Assembly (NCBI GenBank): GCA_945865905.1
Contig: CAMBFC010000005.1
Location: 1-64,000 of the forward strand
Direction: 5' to 3'
From: Rickettsia typhi
GTDB taxonomy: Bacteria > Pseudomonadota > Alphaproteobacteria > Rickettsiales > UBA1997
DNA length: 64,000 bases
A program made the translations under genes and the position numbers. The notes under the pieces were generated by a model. That model saw only the letters and a list, made by a program, of their open reading frames with translations. It searched no databases and was not told the DNA's origin. Of this stretch, positions 54,601-64,000 are shown piece by piece (positions within the stretch are counted from its first letter, which is position 1; every line of letters begins with the position of its first letter).

Positions 54601-55161
54601 TTAAAGTTTTTTGTAGGTTGTTTGCGCTGCCGATGCTGCCGATGCCGCACTTATTTGTGCTCCAGGAATATTATCATTATCTCCACTTACTAAACCCAAA
54701 TCCCTTAGAAAATCTTTGTAATTTTCGTGAAGAAATTCACTCGATTTTGTTTTAAAATATAAGCCAATTTGAGTTTTTAAAACTTCTGGAGCAAGAGATG
54801 AAAGAACCCTGCTCTGCTTAAACATTGGATCAGTATCTTCTATTGTTCCGCCTGCGTGTCTTGCAAATATCTCAAGCATTTTATGCGTATTTTTGCAGGA
54901 AGGATTTTCTTCTCTTGTCTTCTCGGAAAATTTGCCATCTATAAATGACATATATTGATCAAAATTATCAATAAGTGCCTTATATAAAAATAGGATAGCT
55001 TGTTTGGCCCCTTCATCACCAGCTTGCTCTCTCCAATTAGTTATTAGTTTTTCCATATATTTAACAGTTTGGCCATCAAAATGCGCCTCCAGTATAAGTT
55101 CAACAGATTCACTGACTTTTTGTGCGCTAATATCGGCGCTATAAATTATTGACGCTTCCAA
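54601..55161 (-). CDS. Uncharacterised helical protein (partner of the ChaN/TIKI-like gene)
   Basis: A 186-residue soluble protein, mostly helical (VSESVELILEAHFDGQTVKY, AKQAILFLYKALIDNFDQY). The C-terminus is low-complexity (AASAASAAQT). No family recognised, no signal or membrane helix. It overlaps the upstream gene by 16 bases, which suggests they are a functional pair. A secreted effector or its chaperone would fit the context, but that is inference. Confidence 0.65.
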   Translation of the reverse strand: MEASIIYSADISAQKVSESVELILEAHFDGQTVKYMEKLITNWREQAGDEGAKQAILFLYKALIDNFDQYMSFIDGKFSEKTREENPSCKNTHKMLEIFARHAGGTIEDTDPMFKQSRVLSSLAPEVLKTQIGLYFKTKSSEFLHENYKDFLRDLGLVSGDNDNIPGAQISAASAASAAQTTYKKL

Positions 55162-56291
55162 TTTTCACCCCCTTCAGTTGTTGCTGCCGCTACTACTACT
55201 TTCACTCTTTTTGCATCTGGTGCTTGATCAACGGGCGTCACAAATTTCGTATCATCTGAAGGATAAGCACTTACATTGGTTGCGGTTAAAAAACTTGAAT
55301 CAGCGGCAGCAGCAGCTTTTTTTGGTTTAAAATTACCCGCCGCAATGCTATTGAAAAATACCTCAGGATTAGAATATTTTTCGATGCTTCCAGCTTCATC
55401 TCTGTCATTAATCGAAGCAAAAGATAAATCCCGATTGTGATCCAATACAAGAAATCTTGAAGCATTAAAACTATTGCTATTGCTCGAAGGGTCTTTTTGA
55501 AGAAATTTTTCATAAGTCATTTTTTCATAAATCGATGAATTAGTAGCTATTTCTGTTAAACCTGCTGAGGGGGAAGCGTAATAACATTCACAACCTTTTT
55601 TAGGAAAGATCTCAGAATGTACGCCGCCAGAACTTACTCCAGAGTTAAAAACTATAAGTGAACCAACCGATTGAACGCCCAAATCCCCTAATTGTTCAAC
55701 AATTCCTTTAATTGGAACGGAATTTTCATCTTTGTAAGAGGCATGATTATGTACATGCGTCGTTCCAACAAAAGCTAGCCATTTTAAATCTGGATTAGCT
55801 AAGTCGGGATCGGCTGATATAACATCAGCAACTCGAGAATTAAATTTTGTGAATCTATCTTTGTATTTTTGCGCTCTATATTCTTTATCACTTTCTTCTA
55901 GGCAGACAATTCTAATACCACTTTCTTTTGCTGCTTTAACTATATTTAAAAACCCAGAATTCTTAGTAGATTCACTCTTATCAAGTTCCATGTGCCCATC
56001 ATCAAGCTTATGTAAGTTCTTAACCAAATCACCCGGCATCTTTTCTGGCGCGACTTCAACTCCATAATATTCATCAATTAAATGCTGCTTTTCTTGCGAA
56101 AGATGCTCTAAAAATAAAACTCGATAACCCATTTTGAACATGGTAGGGAAGTTTTGAATTAGAAACTTTTTTGAAGAATCTGAAGAGTGATTTTCTCCTA
56201 TTACAATTCCTGTGTTGGATGAAAATAATTGTTCTAAATTTATTGGTGCCATTGGTGCTATTGGTACCTCGACTTTATCTGTGCGTGACAT
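55146..56291 (-). CDS. Effector-like protein with a ChaN/TIKI-type signature
   Basis: A 381-residue protein with no signal peptide. Its first 205 residues show a spaced motif set: GIVIGENHSSDSSKKFLIQN (GENH 32-35), VLFLEHL (LEH 61-63), RIVCLEES, and WLAFVGTTHVHNH (GTTH 176-179) followed by KGIVEQLGDLGVQSV. GExH...EH...GxxH is the signature of the ChaN/TIKI/EreA-like fold, and from memory very similar blocks occur inside large effector toxins of Pseudomonas and Legionella. The C-terminal third is Ala/Ser-rich and disordered. It overlaps a helical-protein gene by 16 bases. Confidence 0.6.
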   Translation of the reverse strand: MSRTDKVEVPIAPMAPINLEQLFSSNTGIVIGENHSSDSSKKFLIQNFPTMFKMGYRVLFLEHLSQEKQHLIDEYYGVEVAPEKMPGDLVKNLHKLDDGHMELDKSESTKNSGFLNIVKAAKESGIRIVCLEESDKEYRAQKYKDRFTKFNSRVADVISADPDLANPDLKWLAFVGTTHVHNHASYKDENSVPIKGIVEQLGDLGVQSVGSLIVFNSGVSSGGVHSEIFPKKGCECYYASPSAGLTEIATNSSIYEKMTYEKFLQKDPSSNSNSFNASRFLVLDHNRDLSFASINDRDEAGSIEKYSNPEVFFNSIAAGNFKPKKAAAAADSSFLTATNVSAYPSDDTKFVTPVDQAPDAKRVKVVVAAATTEGGENWKRQ

Positions 56292-56330
56292 ATATATTGA
56301 GTTAGTTTTTATGGAATAATTTTATCAAAA

Positions 56331-57242
56331 TTATGTTGTGGAAACAGAAATTTTTATTCCCCATTTTTTAGACAGATAATTTTCTACTGCAAGCCTCTCT
56401 TCGATTCCCAAGCCTCTTTTAAATATTATCACCTCTGCAACTTCTATTTTTGCATAACCCATGAAATATGTAAGATAAAAATTTTCTGCGCCAATAGACA
56501 TATAGCCACTAAAGCCTTGAAAAGCACTTGTATTGTTTGCTATAGCGCTTGATGAACCATTAATATATATTGATTGTTTTAAATTTCTGTTTCGAAGAGT
56601 AACTATTTTACTGCCTCCAAGCAAAGATCCTCCATTTATTGAATTAGTAATATCTAACACATAAGTAAATCGAGACATTGAAGAAAATGAAGTGAAATAA
56701 AATCTTTCACCAGTGCTAGTTCCCTCAAAACTTAAATATCCAGGAAACATAGTATTATTATAAAAATTTGCGACAAAAAATACTGTGGTCTCATTTTTTG
56801 ATGAAAAATCCAAGTTACTCATTTGATTTGCGCTGACTAAAACATCATCAACCCCATCAAAAGATATAACGGGTAAATTATTTATTATTCCATCTTTATA
56901 GGTTGGTTGATTAATTCTAGTTGATTGTACGAAATTAATTTTTGATGAAGTTTGGGGATTTATATCATAAAGATTTGCTATACCAATTCCATCATCAACA
57001 TTATTATCAAATGATTTATCCGAACTAGAATCAAGCCACAAAAACAAGTCAGGTATTGATGAAACCGGAGAGCTTTGTGTTGCTGATCTCGCGATAGATA
57101 ATTTATATTGACGAACCAATCGGCTGCCTTGGGTTGCGCCAACTATAATAATGCCAATAATAAGAATTACGATTGAAAGCTCTATTAAAGAAAATGCTGT
57201 TTTTTTGTTTTTAATAATTTTTTTTAAATCAAAATATAGCAT
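56331..57242 (-). CDS. Prepilin-like protein with LamG-type (concanavalin-like) domain
   Basis: A 303-residue protein with a prepilin-type N-terminus (KKTAFSLIELSIVILIIGII, Glu at +5 of the mature chain) and a beta-rich domain that ends EVAEVIIFKRGLGIEERLAVENYLSKKWGI. The AEVIIFxRxLxxxER..VExYLxxKWGI ending is typical of LamG/concanavalin-fold domains on bacterial surfaces. It should be processed by PilD and displayed as a pseudopilin or minor pilin. It is the intact paralogue of the frameshifted gene at 50955. No pilus assembly genes are in the window. An ankyrin gene lies five bases upstream on the same strand. Confidence 0.82.
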   Translation of the reverse strand: MLYFDLKKIIKNKKTAFSLIELSIVILIIGIIIVGATQGSRLVRQYKLSIARSATQSSPVSSIPDLFLWLDSSSDKSFDNNVDDGIGIANLYDINPQTSSKINFVQSTRINQPTYKDGIINNLPVISFDGVDDVLVSANQMSNLDFSSKNETTVFFVANFYNNTMFPGYLSFEGTSTGERFYFTSFSSMSRFTYVLDITNSINGGSLLGGSKIVTLRNRNLKQSIYINGSSSAIANNTSAFQGFSGYMSIGAENFYLTYFMGYAKIEVAEVIIFKRGLGIEERLAVENYLSKKWGIKISVSTT

Positions 57243-57246
57243 ATAA

Positions 57247-58227
57247 TTAAATGTTTGTGAATTTTACTAGCTTATAGATTGTTTTTTTTGGTGCAATTGT
57301 TGTGTTTGGGGTTTCAGAGGCGGCAGATACACCAGATACAAATTTAAATTTAGTAACAACTTTGTTTGTAGATGTGATTGCTGGTGAAGATGTTGGAGGT
57401 AACGCGTTTTGAGAGATGGTTGTGTTAGCAAGAACTGGAATCGGCCTGTTATTTTCCTCATCGATCAAAATATATTTTACCTTTCCATCTTCCGCCATAA
57501 ATTGCTGCGGTGTTTCAGAATCTGTGGCCACAACTAGTGGCATCATTTTTGTAACGCGATCTAGATATTCTTCCAATAAATTTTGTGTTAATTTATTTTC
57601 ACGATTACGCGCAATTGTAAAAGCATCAATTAGTTGCTCTTTCAGCAATTTTGTATCCATAGTTTTTATTAAATCTGATTTAGTGAAAATCAGATTTAAG
57701 CAATCACTACAATCAGAAAAAGTTGCATAAACTAGCGCGCTTTCATGTTCAGAGCTTAGAAATGCTGCATTGGCGCCCTTTTCTAAAAGCAACTCAAGCA
57801 CTTTAGAATTATTGTTAATTGCGGCCCGCATTAATGGGCTCCAACCCTCATTATCAACGATGTTGACATCGGCGCCATTTTCAAGCAAAATTGAGGTTAT
57901 TTCTAAATTGCCGTTGCGGGCAGCAATGTGTATAGCGGTTGCGCCACCAATATTTTTTTGATTAATTAAAAATCCCCCTGCTCTACTAAAAAATTTTACT
58001 CCATCAATATCGTTGCTCGAAACCGCTAACATCAAAGAGCTAACCCCTGCAAGATCATCATTTTTTTGACCATAAATATCATTTTCTATTTGTGCATTAA
58101 TTGATTTAATTCCAAAAAATATTATCACCAAAGAAGATGCTAAAATTTTTGTCAAAGAAAAATGGTTTACGCTTTTGTGAAAAGTGTATTTTGTAAATAT
58201 TTGAATAATTTTAGCTTTTAAAAACAA
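57247..58227 (-). CDS. Secreted ankyrin-repeat protein
   Basis: A 326-residue protein with an extended N-terminus, a signal-like hydrophobic segment (about 26-44, ending INAQ) and three to four ankyrin repeats (about 60-170): GATAIHIAARNGNLEITSIL, EGWSPLMRAAINNNSKVLEL, ESALVYATFSD. The rest is low-complexity, ending with a Lys/Thr-rich tail. Export to the periplasm or beyond is likely. Ankyrin repeats mediate protein contacts and are common in host-associated bacteria. It is five bases upstream of the prepilin-like gene. Confidence 0.85.
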   Translation of the reverse strand: MFLKAKIIQIFTKYTFHKSVNHFSLTKILASSLVIIFFGIKSINAQIENDIYGQKNDDLAGVSSLMLAVSSNDIDGVKFFSRAGGFLINQKNIGGATAIHIAARNGNLEITSILLENGADVNIVDNEGWSPLMRAAINNNSKVLELLLEKGANAAFLSSEHESALVYATFSDCSDCLNLIFTKSDLIKTMDTKLLKEQLIDAFTIARNRENKLTQNLLEEYLDRVTKMMPLVVATDSETPQQFMAEDGKVKYILIDEENNRPIPVLANTTISQNALPPTSSPAITSTNKVVTKFKFVSGVSAASETPNTTIAPKKTIYKLVKFTNI

Positions 58228-58348
58228 AATTTATTTAAATAAATTTATAGTTGAATATGGTTGCCACAAATTAGTATTCAATTATCAACCAAAAGCGCAA
58301 ATTAAGATGCAATATTAAACGATTAATATTAATTTTTATCAAGAAATT

Positions 58349-59797
58349 TCATTCTTTTATTGCGTCATCTGTATTCGTTTTTCCCCACCTAGTTTTTAAT
58401 TCTTTTATAAGGCTTTGATTCTCTGGCTTATACGGCTTTTGAATCCAAGGTTCTGCACCAGATTTTAATAATAGCTTTACAACTACATTTTTTTTATGTT
58501 TATAAGCGATTCCTAAGGCCGTTGTTCCATTATTATCGGTAGCATTAATATCAACTCCTTGCGTTATTAATAAATCGACCATTGGCAAAAATCCAACACG
58601 CGCCGCATGCATTAAATATGTGCGTCCCAAGCCATTTATATAGTTTGGATCAGCATTCATATCAATAAGAATTTGTGCAGATTTCATATCAAGCATCTCA
58701 ATAGCAATATCAAGCGGTGTGTGCCCTAGAGCATTAGGAAGATCTGGATTGGCGCCCTTTGCCAAAATAGAAGTCATTACTGCATATTTTTGAAATAAGG
58801 TTGCATAAGTCAAAATAGTTTCGCCATTTAAATTATGAATATTTGGATCAAGTATATATTGGTAAGCGCTGTTAAAATAAGAAGGATTGTAACCATTAAT
58901 CACTCTAAACATAGCATCAACTTTTTCCTGCATAGTCATTATAGTTGGAATATGCTTATTATCATTTCCTCGATAATTATCCAATATTGGTAATGGTGGT
59001 GGATCATAGGAAATAAAGCGATCACTCCATCTGAAAGATTTTTCTTTTGGTGTAATAAGGGGCGCTTCTATCTCAAAATCTTCATCAGAAAGTTCGCTAT
59101 TTTTAGCACCTTTCAATTTGATTAAATATTCTTCGCGCAATTTATTGAGACGCTTTATTTTAGCTTCTTTTTCCCCTTTTTCTTTTTTTTCAATAGCAGT
59201 TTTTCTTTCTTGCAAAATTCTTTCTTGCAACTTTTCTTTTCTTAAAGTTTTTAAAGATTTAGTTATTGATTCAGAAATTTTATCAATTGCAGATTCTTCA
59301 ATATTCTTTTCTGTTTTGATAATAAAATTTTGAATTTTTGTTAGTGTTTTTTCGGCTTCTTTTTCAATTTTAATAATATTTTTTTCAGCTTTATTCACAT
59401 CTTGTTTTATTTCTTCAATTACTGCTGCTTTTTCAACTGGTGTTGTGGGAGCAGAATTGACAACGGGGTTTGGCGTTTTAAATTTTTTTTCCTTAAGTGG
59501 AGGCAAATCTTGCAATTGCAATTTTTCTTCATTTCTTATCTTGGATTTTTTTCCATCATCAACGAGATCAAGTCCTAAAGATTCAATATCAATCTTTACA
59601 TCCTTATCCTTAAATGGCTCTGCTGCATCTTTTTCAGCGTTAAGAGCGGCGGTGATTTCTTCAAGTGATTGAATTTTTTTGTTTGAAGAGCTGATGCTCT
59701 TAACTTCTTCTAACTCAAGCGCAGCATTTTTGGCATCAGAGTTTGCGCTTTGATTTAAAAGAAAAATGACAGTGATTAAAAATAATATTTGTTTCAT
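58349..59797 (-). CDS. Secreted coiled-coil and ankyrin-repeat protein
   Basis: A 482-residue protein: signal peptide (about 1-20, QSANSDA), a long charged coiled-coil region (about 30-240, rich in Lys/Glu), a linker, and four ankyrin repeats at about 335-465 (NGETILTYATLFQKYAVMTS, LGHTPLDIAIEMLDMKSAQI, LGRTYLMHAARVGFLPMVDL, NGTTALGIAYKHKKNVVVKL). Its ATG touches the yidD stop, so it is probably co-transcribed with ligA-yidD. The layout differs from the other ankyrin protein, so they are not simple duplicates. Confidence 0.87.
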   Translation of the reverse strand: MKQILFLITVIFLLNQSANSDAKNAALELEEVKSISSSNKKIQSLEEITAALNAEKDAAEPFKDKDVKIDIESLGLDLVDDGKKSKIRNEEKLQLQDLPPLKEKKFKTPNPVVNSAPTTPVEKAAVIEEIKQDVNKAEKNIIKIEKEAEKTLTKIQNFIIKTEKNIEESAIDKISESITKSLKTLRKEKLQERILQERKTAIEKKEKGEKEAKIKRLNKLREEYLIKLKGAKNSELSDEDFEIEAPLITPKEKSFRWSDRFISYDPPPLPILDNYRGNDNKHIPTIMTMQEKVDAMFRVINGYNPSYFNSAYQYILDPNIHNLNGETILTYATLFQKYAVMTSILAKGANPDLPNALGHTPLDIAIEMLDMKSAQILIDMNADPNYINGLGRTYLMHAARVGFLPMVDLLITQGVDINATDNNGTTALGIAYKHKKNVVVKLLLKSGAEPWIQKPYKPENQSLIKELKTRWGKTNTDDAIKE

Positions 59798-62666
<2,869 letters not shown>

Positions 62667-62742
62667 ATTTGCTTGAATGTAAGCGGAATCTGGCCGCGTA
62701 ATATATATTGTTACTCAGTTTAACAACTAAACATTAATAGTA

Positions 62743-63177
62743 ATGAAAAAAATTTTAATTGTCGAAGCAAGATTTTATCCCGAAATATCAGATTTATTGC
62801 TAAATGGCGCAATTGCTAAGCTTAAGCAAGCTGGACTTGATTATGAGGTTATTAATGTGATGGGCGCTCTTGAAATTCCTATCGCCATCTCTTTTGCTAT
62901 TGAGTCAAAAAAATATGCTGGTTTTGTTGCTTTGGGCTGCGTTATTCGCGGAGAAACCTCGCATTATGATATTGTGGCCAATGAAAGCGCGCGCGGGTTG
63001 ATGAAGCTTTCACTCAAAAAACATTTAGCAATTGGCAATGGAATTTTAACTGTTGAAAATGATGATCAAGCCATTGTTAGAGCGGATCCGGCGCAAAAAG
63101 ATAAGGGCGGATTCGCTGTTGCGGCCTGTTTGCGCATGATAGAACTGCAAAAACAATTCGGCATAAATGATAAATAA
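62743..63177 (+). CDS. ribH: 6,7-dimethyl-8-ribityllumazine synthase
   Basis: The penultimate step of riboflavin synthesis. Typical blocks: [34 protein letters not shown] and [20 protein letters not shown] (His in ETSHYD is catalytic). Length 144 fits the family. It overlaps the next gene by 11 bases. The gene nusB, often next to ribH, is not here. It indicates at least partial flavin synthesis. Confidence 0.95.
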   Translation: MKKILIVEARFYPEISDLLLNGAIAKLKQAGLDYEVINVMGALEIPIAISFAIESKKYAGFVALGCVIRGETSHYDIVANESARGLMKLSLKKHLAIGNGILTVENDDQAIVRADPAQKDKGGFAVAACLRMIELQKQFGINDK

Positions 63178-63925
63178 GCTTTTTAATTTGGTCCGATTTA
63201 AAATCAATAAACCGCGATTTTTTCTTTATGCTTTTTTTGTAGCTTTTGCAATGCAGGTAATTTTTTGGTCTAAAACTGAGAGCATTAAACCAAATTACGA
63301 AATAATTCCTACGCCACCAAATCAATACTTTCTAAGCGCGAGTTCTTTTGGCGATAATGAATTTCTCTTTCGCGCTTTATCTTTTCGCATTCAAAATTCT
63401 GGTGATATTTTTCTTAAATTTACCGCGTTAAAAGATTATGATTATTTACGCCTCTACCAATGGTTAACGCTGCTTGATGGCCTAAATGCAAAATCAAATT
63501 TAATGCCCTCTTTAGCATCTTATTATTTTTCACAAACACAAAAAAAAGAAGATTCTGCCTATATTATTCAATATTTAGATGAGCATGCTAGCAAAGACCT
63601 CGACGCTAATTGGTGGTGGATTTTTCAAGCGATTAATATTGCTCAAAAAGATCTTCATGATGAAGATTTGGCTCTTAAATTGGCCTATAAATTAAGCGAA
63701 AATAACGCTCAAAATGCCCCATTATGGACCAAGCAAATGCCGGCATTTATTTATGCTAAACAAGGCAATAATTGCATGGCTTTTATAATAATACAAAAAA
63801 TTATTGAGGATAATAACAGTGGTGGCCGCCAAATAAGCGTTGAAGAGATGAATTTTATGCGTTATTTTATTAATGATCGTTTAAAAACACTAAAAAATCA
63901 AAATTTTGATCCAAGAAAATGTTGA
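63167..63925 (+). CDS. Membrane-anchored orphan with TPR-like helices
   Basis: A 252-residue protein with an N-terminal membrane segment (about 18-35, [17 protein letters not shown]) and a soluble extracytoplasmic part that is mostly helical ([35 protein letters not shown]). The helical repeat pattern recalls TPR or SEL1 repeats without clear consensus. I cannot name a family. It overlaps ribH by 11 bases and the next gene by seven bases. Confidence 0.7.
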   Translation: MINKLFNLVRFKINKPRFFLYAFFVAFAMQVIFWSKTESIKPNYEIIPTPPNQYFLSASSFGDNEFLFRALSFRIQNSGDIFLKFTALKDYDYLRLYQWLTLLDGLNAKSNLMPSLASYYFSQTQKKEDSAYIIQYLDEHASKDLDANWWWIFQAINIAQKDLHDEDLALKLAYKLSENNAQNAPLWTKQMPAFIYAKQGNNCMAFIIIQKIIEDNNSGGRQISVEEMNFMRYFINDRLKTLKNQNFDPRKC

Positions 63926-64000
63926 AACAAACTTTAAAAAACGAATTGCAAAAAATTATCGATTTAGCCCTTCAAGAAGATTGTGCTTTTAACGATATTA
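63919..64000 (+). CDS. nadC: Start of a nicotinate-nucleotide pyrophosphorylase-like gene (nadC), cut by the window
   Basis: An ATG at 63919 opens a frame that runs to the end of the window (27 codons). The residues KIIDLALQEDCAFNDI resemble the N-terminus of NadC (typically LxxALxEDxxxGDIT), which makes nicotinate mononucleotide from quinolinate. The overlap with the upstream gene is seven bases. With so few residues the call is tentative. Confidence 0.55.
   Translation, partial: MLKQTLKNELQKIIDLALQEDCAFNDI

Overview
The window is an AT-rich, gene-dense stretch of an alphaproteobacterial chromosome. The argS-SPOR pair, an LpxI-type lipid A enzyme, a BamF-like lipoprotein after lspA, a pteridine-reductase-type FolM, MlaA/MlaC and a cbb3 oxidase all fit Alphaproteobacteria. 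Low GC, small lipoproteins, ankyrin proteins and effector-like orphans suggest a host-associated lineage related to Rickettsiales or Holosporales. It is less reduced than Rickettsia, because genes for arginine (argC), prephenate dehydrogenase, riboflavin (ribH), thiamine (thiL) and threonine catabolism (kbl) are present. I cannot name the species. No complete insertion sequence, prophage, CRISPR array or rRNA operon is visible.

Layout. 0-9 kb: end of a possible ankyrin protein, a SPOR protein, argS, an MsbA-like exporter, fmt, lspA with a mini BamF-like lipoprotein, an inositol-monophosphatase-like protein with altered active-site motifs, obgE and a FolM-like reductase. 9.05-9.21 kb: a striking nested palindromic element. 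9.3-15.9 kb: lpxI, cca, nuoN-nuoM (detached from the other nuo genes), zapE and a small membrane protein. 15.9-23 kb: a translation and nucleotide block with a clear promoter and a long leader before rpsB, then tsf, pyrH, yebC, an AlgX-like protein, argC and mnmE. 23-27.8 kb (minus): a tight operon tyrA-ispG-bioC-like-TPR-mlaA-mlaC. 27.9-30.7 kb: small lipoprotein, helical protein, ctpA and a PpiC/SurA-type chaperone. 30.7-37.3 kb (minus): AsmA-like giant, RDD protein, thiL, and a three-gene bufferin-like (MNIO RiPP) cassette.

37.4-50.9 kb: kbl, ccoNOQ with a SafE-like gene but no adjacent ccoP, pepA followed by a 350-residue orphan, tRNA-Lys, kdsB, a RimB-like/RimK pair, engB, a glycine-zipper lipoprotein, RNase D, nagZ and a superoxide dismutase with two plausible starts. 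50.95-59.8 kb is the most accessory-looking part. It has two prepilin-like LamG-type proteins (one frameshifted), two LPS-type glycosyltransferases, a carbonic anhydrase, a protein with a ChaN/TIKI-like signature beside a helical partner, and two secreted ankyrin proteins. 59.8-64 kb returns to housekeeping: yidD, ligA, an MrpE-like protein, ribH, a membrane-anchored orphan and the start of nadC.

Functionally the genes centre on the envelope (lipid A and KDO, MsbA, MlaA/MlaC, AsmA, SurA/Ctp, lipoproteins), translation and ribosome modification, aerobic respiration, and surface or secreted factors. The best candidates for new biology are the bufferin-like cassette with a lipobox-bearing Cys precursor, the 157-bp palindrome, and the 50.9-59.8 kb surface/effector-like region.
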